Assembly (NCBI RefSeq): GCF_900142075.1
Contig: NZ_FQZO01000008.1
Location: 62,001-126,000 of the forward strand
Source of the DNA: Clostridium amylolyticum
GTDB lineage: Bacteria; Bacillota; Clostridia; Clostridiales; Clostridiaceae
Direction of reading: 5' to 3'
DNA: 64,000 nucleotides
Part shown: positions 43,096 through 50,284 of the stretch, piece by piece
Position numbering within the stretch: position 1 is the first letter of the stretch
How the letters are laid out: each line of letters starts with the position of its first letter
The notes under the pieces: generated by a model
Told to the model about the DNA's origin: nothing
Databases searched by the model: none
What the model saw: the letters and a program-made list of their open reading frames with translations, nothing else
Translations under genes and position numbers: made by a program

Positions 43096-43147
43096 AAAAA
43101 GTGTATTGAATTTATAAAGTTACCTTTAAAAATTCAATACACTTTTT
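43096..43147. terminator. Bidirectional terminator after the LURP-one pair
   Basis: AAAAAGTGTATTGAATTT (43096-43113) is perfectly complementary to AAATTCAATACACTTTTT (43130-43147), an 18-bp stem with a 16-nt loop. Confidence 0.85.
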
Positions 43148-43290
43148 GTGTAAATATTAATTTTAATAATTTCCCTGCTTTTGTTTAGATATGTTCGAAA
43201 TTCTGAACAAAGATATATGAAGAAAGTTTAGACAAGCTTTCCTTTTGCTACTATTTTATCAAGTATTCTTATTATCAAAGTTCAATGTAT

Positions 43291-44292
43291 TTAGACAAGC
43301 TCCACTAAAACAATCTCCGGCCTATTAAAGACCCTAAAGGGAAAAGAACTATTGCCAAGCCCTCTGCTTATAACTAAGGCTGTGTCTCCTAACATATGAA
43401 TACCTGATGTATATTTGGGGAATTTTCCCTGGTTAGGAGCAAAGCCGCCTTGTCCGGTAAAAGGAATCCTCATTTGCCCTCCATGAGCATGGCCTGAAAA
43501 CACCAAATCTATGCCACATTGAGCATAAGTTTCAATCTGCTCTGGCCTATGGCTTAATAGCAAGGTGAAGTGGTTTTTACTTGATGATGCTTCTTTGGAC
43601 AATCCCTGCCGATTCTTTGGTATAGATTCGTGGGACAAACCTTTCCACTGTATTGAGTTCATTTCTTGGGACAAGCCCTTCCCCTTCTTTAGTAATATTC
43701 CTTGGGACAATGTATCCTTTGCTCTTTCCTCAGTAATCTTTTCTAAAGCTTCATTAATGTTTCTCTTTAGCACTTCACTATCCTTGCCTTTTTTACTGTA
43801 GCTTCTATTATCTTTATAAGGATCATCTACTCCTAAAATATAAAAGCTTTGTCCCTTCTTTTCTATGATATGAGCATGGTTTCTCAGAACCTTTACCCCA
43901 GAATTAATAAGCTTCTGCTGGAGAGAATTATCATATTCATCTCTTCTGGCTTCATGATTTCCTATGACATAATATACTGGAGCTATATTTACAAGAGAAG
44001 CCATGGTACTGGAGCTTACCTCTTCTTCATATCTCCTGCTATCTATAAGGTCTCCCGTAAACACGATAATATCCGGATTAAGCTCCTTAACCCTTTTAAG
44101 AAGGTTATTATTACCTTGTCCAAAGGATTTAGAATGCATATCCGAAAGATGTACAATCCTCATGCCCATAAACTCCCTAGGCAAATTCTTAGGGCTATGC
44201 TTAATTCTATTTATTTTAATCCAATTATTTTCAAGATATAAAAACACTGCTATGGCTGCTATTATTATTAATGCTATAAAGTATTCTATCAA
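43291..44292 (-). CDS. Membrane-anchored metallophosphoesterase (YkuE/YaeI type) with inserted repeat
   Basis: A 333-residue protein. One N-terminal membrane helix (2-19) precedes a calcineurin-like phosphoesterase: MRIVHLSDMHSKSF (about 44-57, D-x-H), IIVFTGDLIDSR (about 75-86, GD), VIGNHEARRDE (GNHE) and LLLSHRPEQ ... FSGHAHGGQMRIPF (H and GHxH). All metal ligands are present. Between GNHE and LLLSHRPE lies an extra stretch of four 12-residue repeats, not part of the family core. Relatives act on envelope lipids such as UDP-diacylglucosamine. The TTG start has GAGGTG just upstream. Confidence 0.9.
   Translation of the reverse strand: MIEYFIALIIIAAIAVFLYLENNWIKINRIKHSPKNLPREFMGMRIVHLSDMHSKSFGQGNNNLLKRVKELNPDIIVFTGDLIDSRRYEEEVSSSTMASLVNIAPVYYVIGNHEARRDEYDNSLQQKLINSGVKVLRNHAHIIEKKGQSFYILGVDDPYKDNRSYSKKGKDSEVLKRNINEALEKITEERAKDTLSQGILLKKGKGLSQEMNSIQWKGLSHESIPKNRQGLSKEASSSKNHFTLLLSHRPEQIETYAQCGIDLVFSGHAHGGQMRIPFTGQGGFAPNQGKFPKYTSGIHMLGDTALVISRGLGNSSFPFRVFNRPEIVLVELV
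43567..43710 (-). repeat. Coding tandem repeat, four units of exactly 36 nt
   Basis: TGGGACAA-like anchors (TGGACAA in one unit) occur at 43596, 43632, 43668 and 43704, a strict 36-nt period. The encoded 12-residue units are LSQGILLKKGKG, LSQEMNSIQWKG, LSHESIPKNRQG and LSKEASSSKNHF. They lie within the phosphoesterase gene in frame. Confidence 0.85.
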
Positions 44293-44373
44293 ACTATCAC
44301 CTCTTGTCCTTTGTTTCTTTTTATAGTCCTTATTCTAAAAACTCCTTCACTTTTTACTAATACGTATATCGTA

Positions 44374-44724
44374 CTAAAAAAGTTTGAAACCAAATACTAA
44401 AGCTATTAAAAGCATTATAACAAACAATGGTGCAAATAGTATTATAGAACTTAAAATTTTGGCAATTATAAATTTATCTTTGTCTATGGATATCATATGC
44501 TCAATTACATTATGTTCAGGATTAAGGTCTTTTATTAGTTTACTTCCTCTCCATATAATAAATATAAGAACAAATATTGTATTAAGTGGATTTATAAATT
44601 TATTAGCCTCTTCCCTTATTGGGATTAAACCTAAGGAAAAGTACATATTTATTACGTAAAGTATACTCATTATTGTTATTATCTTTTTAGAATTTATAAG
44701 CTCATATTTAATTAAATATTTCAT
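44374..44724 (-). CDS. Small ABC-2-type membrane protein, possibly truncated
   Basis: A 116-residue protein with three hydrophobic helices (about 14-34, 44-62, 88-112). The segment LNPEHNVIEHMISIDKDKFI looks like the loop before helix 3 of ABC-2 permeases. It is about half the length of such permeases and stops after helix 3. It follows the ABC permease gene by 62 nt, with its own GGGGG ribosome site, so it may be a second, shortened membrane component. Confidence 0.6.
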   Translation of the reverse strand: MKYLIKYELINSKKIITIMSILYVINMYFSLGLIPIREEANKFINPLNTIFVLIFIIWRGSKLIKDLNPEHNVIEHMISIDKDKFIIAKILSSIILFAPLFVIMLLIALVFGFKLF

Positions 44725-44786
44725 AGGTATCCCCCTAAAAATCTTTTTATTTTAAATATATAGATTTGATTTTTAATTATTTGCTT

Positions 44787-45566
44787 TTATTCAGTGAGGG
44801 CTTTTCCTTTTTCAAGTTGCCATAAACTTATGAAATACATAATAACAGAAAACACTATATTAGTTGCAGCAATATAGTAGGGAAGAATTACTTGTCCGTT
44901 CTTTACTTTTAACAAATCTATAAAAAAGGGAACTGAGTAAAGAGACTCTCCCAGCTCAAAGTTTTTACTGTTCATAATAGTAATGAAAGGACAATATTTA
45001 TATAATCTATTCATAAAAATTGAGAAGATAATAACATAAAGAAATACGAGAAATATCATAATTACAATGGCCAATGCCTGATTTTCATCATTCTCCCTAT
45101 TCTTAATATTAAAGATTAATCTAGTACTATATCCTAAGGATGAAAGGGCAAGTGAAGTTGTTATATAAAATAAAAGCAGAAAGATTAGCACTGAACTAGG
45201 GCTAGACATGTTATGACTATGTGAAAAAACATCACTCTTCATGACAAAGGGCACAAGTAGTCCAATAATATATACAGGCATAAAAATAAATAAAAAAGAT
45301 AGTATATTGCTCAATAAAATCTTCCATGACTTATAAGGTATTAACCTTAATAAAAGGTTTTTATCATGGAAGAAGGTTTCTTCTATCATAATACTATAAA
45401 ATAAAGAAAAATTAGCTGCAGTAAGTAAAACCAGCTGAAATAGTCTTCCATTTAAGATTCTCCCTTTAAAAATGAATTCCACTATACTGACAATTAGTAG
45501 TGACAACATCAAATAAATAAAGTATTTAATATTATTTCTTAAATTAATTCTAATAAGCTTTATCAT
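44787..45566 (-). CDS. ABC exporter membrane subunit
   Basis: A 259-residue protein with six hydrophobic helices, typical of an ABC-2 or YtrC-type permease. The cytoplasmic EETFFHDKNLLLRLIPYKSW loop near 63-82 is the kind of segment that contacts the ATPase. Its ATG overlaps the ATPase stop codon (TAATG), so the two are translationally coupled. The substrate is unknown. Confidence 0.8.
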   Translation of the reverse strand: MIKLIRINLRNNIKYFIYLMLSLLIVSIVEFIFKGRILNGRLFQLVLLTAANFSLFYSIMIEETFFHDKNLLLRLIPYKSWKILLSNILSFLFIFMPVYIIGLLVPFVMKSDVFSHSHNMSSPSSVLIFLLLFYITTSLALSSLGYSTRLIFNIKNRENDENQALAIVIMIFLVFLYVIIFSIFMNRLYKYCPFITIMNSKNFELGESLYSVPFFIDLLKVKNGQVILPYYIAATNIVFSVIMYFISLWQLEKGKALTE

Positions 45567-46261
45567 TAATCAAACATCTCCTTATAGATATCTTCAATGG
45601 GCTTGCCCTTTCTAATTCTCAATTTCTCTGCATCTTCATAGAATATAAGCTTGCCTTTATCAATGAAGATAACTTCATCAAAGAGGGTTTCCACCTCTCT
45701 AACTAGATGGGTGCTTATTATAATGGTGCTTTCTTCATTGAAATTTTCTATTATAGAATTAATTATCTTGTCTCTAGTAGTTGGATCTACTGCTGCCAAA
45801 GGTTCATCCAAAAGATACAGCTTAGCATTTCTGGACAAGGTTAAAGAAAGATTCAGCCTTTCTAGCATGCCCTTGGAAAGCTCTTTCACTTTGCTTTTTT
45901 TATCTATTTTCATAAAATCCAGCAAAGAGTTCATCTTGTTTTCATCAAAGTCTTGAAAAAACTCTTTAAAATAATCTATTGCCTGATCTACTGTCATCCA
46001 TTCATATAGGAAAGGTTTATCTGGAAGATAGGAAACCAATGCTTTTGTTTTTGCAGAGGGCTCTATGCCAAGAACCTCCAAACTGCCTTTATTAGCTTTA
46101 ATCAGGGTTGCAGCAAGCCTCATAAAGGTACTTTTACCAGCTCCATTAGGTCCTATAAGTCCAATGATTTTTCCCTTAGGTATTTCAATGGAAAAATCAC
46201 TTAAAGCAATCTTTTCTCCATAAACCTTTGTAACACTTTTAAATTTTAATACCTTATCCAT
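45566..46261 (-). CDS. ABC transporter ATP-binding protein (YtrB/BcrA-like)
   Basis: About 231 residues. Walker A GLIGPNGAGKSTFMRL near 33-48, signature VKELSKGMLERLNL near 127-140 (the LSKGM variant common in BcrA/YtrB proteins), Walker B KLYLLDEPLAAVDP near 148-161, and H-loop STHLVRE. ATG at 46261 has GGGAGG 7 nt upstream; the in-frame ATG at 46285 lies before that site. It is the second gene of the GntR-ABC operon. Confidence 0.9.
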   Translation of the reverse strand: MDKVLKFKSVTKVYGEKIALSDFSIEIPKGKIIGLIGPNGAGKSTFMRLAATLIKANKGSLEVLGIEPSAKTKALVSYLPDKPFLYEWMTVDQAIDYFKEFFQDFDENKMNSLLDFMKIDKKSKVKELSKGMLERLNLSLTLSRNAKLYLLDEPLAAVDPTTRDKIINSIIENFNEESTIIISTHLVREVETLFDEVIFIDKGKLIFYEDAEKLRIRKGKPIEDIYKEMFD

Positions 46262-46368
46262 AAATTTTCCTCCCAATAAATTCATATCAGTGATAAAACC
46301 AACTTTTCATAACTTATCTACACCTATAATTTCATGTCATTACCCTTTTAACTAAAATCTAATGTATC

Positions 46369-46725
46369 CTACCAGTTTTCCTCTATAATCTTTATGGCTT
46401 CACCCTTATCCATATCCAGCTCTTTAAACTGTTTAATTACCATCAATGCCATTCTCTTAATAGTGCTGCTTTTAACCTCTTCAATTACCTGAGTATTTTC
46501 TGAAATATAAGTGCCCATGCCTCTTTGAGTATAGGTAATAGCTTCTTTTTCCAGCTCCATGTAAGCCCTTTGAATGGTGTTAGGGTTAACTTTAAACCGC
46601 GTAGCCATGTCCCTTACGGAGGGGAGCTTATCTCCAGGCTTTAAAATATCCTTTGATATATCTTTTTTTATAATATCCACCACCTGAATATAAATAGGAA
46701 TTTTTTCTTGAAAATCAAAACTCAC
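46369..46725 (-). CDS. GntR family regulator (YtrA type)
   Basis: About 118 residues: the N-terminal winged helix (FQEKIPIYIQVVDIIKKDIS, LKPGDKLPSVRDMATRFKVN, PNTIQRAYMELEKEAITYTQ) and only a short C-terminal dimerisation helix, which defines the YtrA subfamily. Such repressors sit before ABC exporters induced by cell-wall antibiotics in Firmicutes. The GTG at 46725 has GGAGG 7 nt upstream and is preferred over the GTG at 46743. It is the first gene of the operon with the ABC genes. Confidence 0.88.
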   Translation of the reverse strand: MSFDFQEKIPIYIQVVDIIKKDISKDILKPGDKLPSVRDMATRFKVNPNTIQRAYMELEKEAITYTQRGMGTYISENTQVIEEVKSSTIKRMALMVIKQFKELDMDKGEAIKIIEENW

Positions 46726-47046
46726 ATTATCTCCTCCAGACACCTAGTGTGTTAATACTATAATACACTAATATATGGTAGGAATATATTAAATATTTTA
46801 GACAAAATAACCTATATTTTTTCATATTTATATTTTCATGAAGAAGCTTGTACTAAGTCCATAAAAAATAAAATTTCAGTGAACATAATGATATTTTACA
46901 AAATTTAGTGAATTTTTTAATATGAAAGGGCATAATATTGTATTTTGGGATATAATACATAATAAGGAAACTTACTCTACACCCACAAAGCTTTTAAAAG
47001 CATGAGGATGGATACCGAGAGTAAAGGAAAATAGGAGGTTTTTTAT
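46726..47046. other. Intergenic region with a partial dispersed repeat
   Basis: AT-rich spacer between divergent GntR and ndk genes. At 46969-47025 the sequence ACTTACTCTACACCCACAAAGC ... GGATGGATACCGAGAGTAAAGGAAA is a degenerate relative of hairpin 1 of the two-hairpin repeat. The same GGATGGATACCGGGAGTAAAGGAA occurs after ndk at about 47502, so ndk is flanked by related copies. Confidence 0.55.
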
Positions 47047-47448
47047 ATGATGGAGCAAAGCTTAGTACTTGTTAAACCTGATGCAGTAGAGAGAAATATC
47101 ATAGGAAAGATTCTTTCCATATATGAAGATAGAGGTCTCAACATACTTAAAATGAAAAAGATGAGAGTATCTAGAGAACTGGCGGAGAAACATTATGAAG
47201 AGCATAAAGGCAGGGATTATTACGATAGCCTAATAAATTATATTACTAGAAGCGATTTGGTGGCCTTGGTTCTTGAAGGAGAAGATGCTATTTCAAGAAT
47301 TAGAAAGATAAATGGATCCAATAACCCAGATAAGGCGGAGGAGGGAACCATAAGAAAGCTGTATGCCTTAAGTACCACCTTAAATTCAGTTCATGCCTCT
47401 GACAGTCCTGTGAGTGCTGAAAGAGAAATTGGACTTTGGTTTGATTAA
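47047..47448 (+). CDS. ndk: Nucleoside diphosphate kinase
   Basis: A 133-residue enzyme that balances nucleoside triphosphates. It has the N-terminal LVLVKPDAVERNIIGKILSI and the catalytic region NSVHASDSPVSAEREIGLWF with active His near 116. The length is slightly shorter than average (about 135-150). The substitution of the usual G-x-TxPxxxxPGTIRG core by SNNPDKAEEGTIRKLY is divergent but seen in clostridial enzymes. GGAGG lies before the ATG pair. The gene is monocistronic, flanked by repeat copies. Confidence 0.92.
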   Translation: MMEQSLVLVKPDAVERNIIGKILSIYEDRGLNILKMKKMRVSRELAEKHYEEHKGRDYYDSLINYITRSDLVALVLEGEDAISRIRKINGSNNPDKAEEGTIRKLYALSTTLNSVHASDSPVSAEREIGLWFD

Positions 47449-47454
47449 GTTAAT

Positions 47455-47631
47455 GGTTTAAAAGAATCTTCTTCTTTACACTCAAAACTTTTGAAGAGAA
47501 AAGGATGGATACCGGGAGTAAAGGAATCTTCTTCTCCGCACCTAAAGCTTTTAAAAATAAGATTATGACGCTTTAGCTGCTACGAAGAAGTAAGCGACCA
47601 TTCCAAATCGAAGATTTGGAATGTCTGCTTA
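47455..47631. repeat. Dispersed two-hairpin repeat, copy 3
   Basis: A degenerate hairpin 1 (47460-47525) ends with GGATGGATACCGGGAGTAAA. A better hairpin 1 follows (about 47526-47592; CACCTAAAGC / GCTTTAG within CTTCTTC / GAAGAAG). Hairpin 2 (47593-47631) contains the inverted pair TTCCAAATC / GATTTGGAA, ending TGTCTGCTTA. Confidence 0.7.
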
Positions 47632-47633
47632 TG

Positions 47634-47668
47634 TCAAGTGCCTGGCACCGCGGTGCCAGGCACTTCAT
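47634..47668. repeat. GTGCCAGGCAC palindromic repeat, copy 2
   Basis: AAGTGCCTGGCACC-gc-GGTGCCAGGCACTT is a perfect 14-bp palindrome about a CG centre. It directly follows the two-hairpin repeat and abuts the 3' end of the marR-like gene (ends 47668), for which it may serve as terminator. Confidence 0.7.
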
Positions 47669-48108
47669 TAAAGTTTCATCACTATGTGTTGAAATTTTTC
47701 TATGCTTTGGGAGAGTTCGTTGAGGTCTTCTTCGCTGAGGCTTGCTAGTTTCTCTGTTAGGAGATCTTCGAAGATCCTGCGGTGGTCATCTAGAAGCTTT
47801 TTGCCGTCATTGCAAATTTCTACTCTTATTATTCTTCTATCTTTATCATCTCTGAATCGTCTTATATAATTACACTCTATTAATTTATCAACCATAGGGG
47901 TAAGGTTTGTTTTGGAAATCTCCAGCTTATTGGCTAACTCTGTCATGGTAAAACCATCATTTTCGCATAGTAGTACTAATACGAAAAATTCTGAAGGCTT
48001 TAATCCTCCATGAATCATTCCCCCTACTGGCTTCATAAGCTTCTTTTTAAAGAGAGGAATAATAGTCAAAAGCTGTCCAGCGATTCCTTTCAGTTTGTTC
48101 TCTTCCAT
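47668..48108 (-). CDS. MarR family transcriptional regulator
   Basis: A 146-residue winged-helix regulator. The DNA-binding part reads FFVLVLLCENDGFTMTELAN, KLEISKTNLTPMVDKLIECN, then YIRRFRDDKDRRIIRVEI (wing). Terminal helices form the dimer interface. The target is unknown; no efflux gene is adjacent on the same strand. GAGGTG lies 7 nt before the ATG. Confidence 0.9.
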   Translation of the reverse strand: MEENKLKGIAGQLLTIIPLFKKKLMKPVGGMIHGGLKPSEFFVLVLLCENDGFTMTELANKLEISKTNLTPMVDKLIECNYIRRFRDDKDRRIIRVEICNDGKKLLDDHRRIFEDLLTEKLASLSEEDLNELSQSIEKFQHIVMKL

Positions 48109-48209
48109 GTTATCACCTCGAAAATTAGAATTGTTAACCCTTAACCCACATTTAAGTATTTATCTATATTATAATCAATAATCTAAATAAATTCCATTGC
48201 ATATAGTAA

Positions 48210-48258
48210 AATCCCATGCTTTCTATATATACTTCAATTCCACAGAGAGCATGGGATT
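48210..48258 (-). terminator. Terminator of the sirtuin gene
   Basis: AATCCCATGCTTTCT (48210-48224) pairs with AGAGAGCATGGGATT (48244-48258) with one mismatch; TTTTAC follows on the minus strand. Confidence 0.65.
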
Positions 48259-48269
48259 ACCTTCATTGA

Positions 48270-49013
48270 TTAATATCCTTTTTTTAAATCGGACACAGCT
48301 TCTCCTAAGACTTTTCCTACTTTATCTTTAATAACCAGATCTGCTATATTGTCAAAGGAAGTTACGGATTTATTTATAAGCACTAGGTACTTTCCATTAA
48401 AATAGTTAATTAATCCTGCTGCAGGATAGACTACCAAGGAAGTTCCTCCTACTATGAGTACTTCGGCATTGGATATATAGCTTATAGCTGACTTTATTAC
48501 GTCTTCATCCAAGGATTCTTCATATAATACAACATTAGGCTTAATATCTCCACCGCAAATATTGCACTTTGGCACTAGGGTTTTACTCTCCATAACGTAA
48601 TCTAAGTCAAAATGCTCACTGCACTTAGTACAGTAATTATCCTTTACGGTACCGTGAAGTTCTAGAACATTCCGTGAACCTGCCTCTTGGTGAAGTCCAT
48701 CTATATTTTGAGTTATTACGGCTCTAAGCTTTCCCATGCTTTCCAAGTCTGCCAAGGCATAGTGAGCTGCATTGGGCTTGGCATCTTTATAAATCATCTT
48801 TTCTTTATAAAACTTATAAAAATCTTCTTTGTGAGACACAAAAAAACTGTGGCTTAACATTTCTTCTGGAGAATATTTATATCCATTATCCCCTTGATAA
48901 AGTCCTTTTTCTGAACGAAAATCAGGAATATTGCTCTCAGTGGATACCCCTGCCCCTCCAAAGAACACTATATTATTGCTGGATGATAAAATATCTTTTA
49001 ATTTAGCTACCAT
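48270..49013 (-). CDS. Sir2 family NAD-dependent protein deacylase
   Basis: About 247 residues. NAD-binding GGAGVSTESNIPDFRSEKGL near 18-37, catalytic TQNIDGLHQEAGSRNVLELH near 104-123, four zinc-binding cysteines (CTKC and CNIC), and GGTSLVVYPAAGLI near 192-205. It removes acyl groups from lysines using NAD. ATG at 49013 has GAGGTG 8 nt upstream. It stands alone between marR-like and a small membrane gene. Confidence 0.94.
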   Translation of the reverse strand: MVAKLKDILSSSNNIVFFGGAGVSTESNIPDFRSEKGLYQGDNGYKYSPEEMLSHSFFVSHKEDFYKFYKEKMIYKDAKPNAAHYALADLESMGKLRAVITQNIDGLHQEAGSRNVLELHGTVKDNYCTKCSEHFDLDYVMESKTLVPKCNICGGDIKPNVVLYEESLDEDVIKSAISYISNAEVLIVGGTSLVVYPAAGLINYFNGKYLVLINKSVTSFDNIADLVIKDKVGKVLGEAVSDLKKGY

Positions 49014-49120
49014 TAGCAAATCACCTCACTAAAATTATATAACTACTTACATTTTTTTGTAACCCTTTTAAGACTTTTTAATATACTATATTATAATTTA
49101 TTCAAGAGGGGTTGAGCCTT

Positions 49121-49591
49121 ATGACTTTCGCATTTTTAACTCTTTTGATTTCTTCAGGAGGTTATATTTTTTACCTTCTTCAAAAGTTAGAAGGTCAACG
49201 TAAATATATAATAACACTAAACTCAGAAAATAACAGACTTAGAAAGACCTCCTGGCAATCAAAGGACTTTAATAGTATAACCGTTGAGCTCCTTAATTCT
49301 TCCTGTATTGAAGGAATTGTGAAGTATGATACTAAACTTTATTTTGCCCCAGTAAGCTGGTCTCCTTACCTCTCTAAATTAAAAAAAGCCTCTAAAGTAG
49401 CAATTTTAGAAAAAGCTAGAGTAGAGGAGCGAAATTGGTATTACGTTGAAATATATATTCCAAGAAAAGCCAACGGCAAAAAAATAAACTCCCGTGGCTG
49501 GATATTATGCGAAAACATATTGACCTTAGAAGAACCAGAGTTAATAACTGAAGGAAATCCTGGGATGAATAACATAGTGAAGTATAAATAA
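49121..49591 (+). CDS. Small membrane-anchored protein with SH3-like domain (unrecognised)
   Basis: About 156 residues. One N-terminal membrane helix (1-18) and a short coiled coil (LEGQRKYIITLNSENNRLRK) precede a beta-rich domain resembling a bacterial SH3-like fold (VKYDTKLYFAPVSWSPYLSK, then WYYVEIYI and GWILCENIL). It is probably extracytoplasmic. ATG at 49121 has GGGG 9 nt upstream. I do not recognise a specific family. Confidence 0.65.
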   Translation: MTFAFLTLLISSGGYIFYLLQKLEGQRKYIITLNSENNRLRKTSWQSKDFNSITVELLNSSCIEGIVKYDTKLYFAPVSWSPYLSKLKKASKVAILEKARVEERNWYYVEIYIPRKANGKKINSRGWILCENILTLEEPELITEGNPGMNNIVKYK

Positions 49592-49592
49592 C

Positions 49593-49610
49593 GGCAGCCA
49601 TATGAGTTAT
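49593..49610. repeat. 18-bp dispersed motif, copy 4
   Basis: Exact GGCAGCCATATGAGTTAT, starting 2 nt after the stop codon of the preceding gene. Confidence 0.65.
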
Positions 49611-49619
49611 TTTGTAAAT

Positions 49620-49649
49620 TTTAAGGGAAGTCAAATGACTTCCCTTAAA
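49620..49649. terminator. Bidirectional terminator between convergent genes
   Basis: TTTAAGGGAAGTCA (49620-49633) pairs perfectly with TGACTTCCCTTAAA (49636-49649), with A/T runs on both sides. Confidence 0.8.
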
Positions 49650-49658
49650 TTAATACCA

Positions 49659-50252
49659 CTACTTTATTCCTATATATCTATTTGTTTTCTTCTTAAAATC
49701 TAAATACTCTTTTCCAAATACAGTAGGAAGAAATTTCTCTTCTTCTAATATTTGAAGATGAAGTATTAAGATTGAAGCAAAGGCAAATATAATATTTAGG
49801 ACATTTGAAAATGCAAGTGCTATCCCAATATAAAATAGGTCAAATCCAACGAATGCAGGATTCCTACTGTATTTGTAAATACCAGTCTTAACTATTTTAG
49901 TTTTTTGAGTATTGTCAATTCCTGCTCTCCAACTATCACCCATTGTTACCATGGCATTAACAAATACTACTACACCTAATAAAGAAACAATAAACCCGGC
50001 ATATCTTATGAGATTATTTTGTATGAATATTGACAGCTCTTGTATAAATATAATACTAATGAGTTGTATTACTGCTGTGAAGATTGTTGTTAACTTTAAA
50101 ATCACTTCAATTACAAAAGTTTTTTTAGGTTTACTCCCCTTACCCATTCTGTCAGTATTAATTCCTCTTGTTCTTTGTATGAAAATTTTCACAAAATAAC
50201 TCCCATAAAAAGCAAATAAGATTATTAAGCCTATAATGCTCTCTGTACTCAC
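49659..50252 (-). CDS. Isoprenylcysteine carboxyl methyltransferase-like membrane protein
   Basis: About 197 residues with five membrane helices. The ICMT/PEMT-type signature is near the C terminus: GIYKYSRNPAFVGFDLFYIG near 130-149, then EEEKFLPTVFGKEYLDFKKK near 170-189. Bacterial members are SAM-dependent methyltransferases of mostly unknown substrate. The GTG at 50252 has GGAG 9 nt upstream; an ATG at 50267 has no ribosome site. It is 33 nt downstream of the cation ATPase gene. Confidence 0.8.
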   Translation of the reverse strand: MSTESIIGLIILFAFYGSYFVKIFIQRTRGINTDRMGKGSKPKKTFVIEVILKLTTIFTAVIQLISIIFIQELSIFIQNNLIRYAGFIVSLLGVVVFVNAMVTMGDSWRAGIDNTQKTKIVKTGIYKYSRNPAFVGFDLFYIGIALAFSNVLNIIFAFASILILHLQILEEEKFLPTVFGKEYLDFKKKTNRYIGIK

Positions 50253-50284
50253 CAACCCTCGCTCCATTCATGTTGTATTTTAAA

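Noticed and set aside
43226..43290. Duplicated AGCTTGTCTAAA near the end of the phosphoesterase gene as an insertion target duplication
   Set aside because: The two copies are only 55 nt apart, the DNA between them has no element features, and one copy is simply the gene's stop region.
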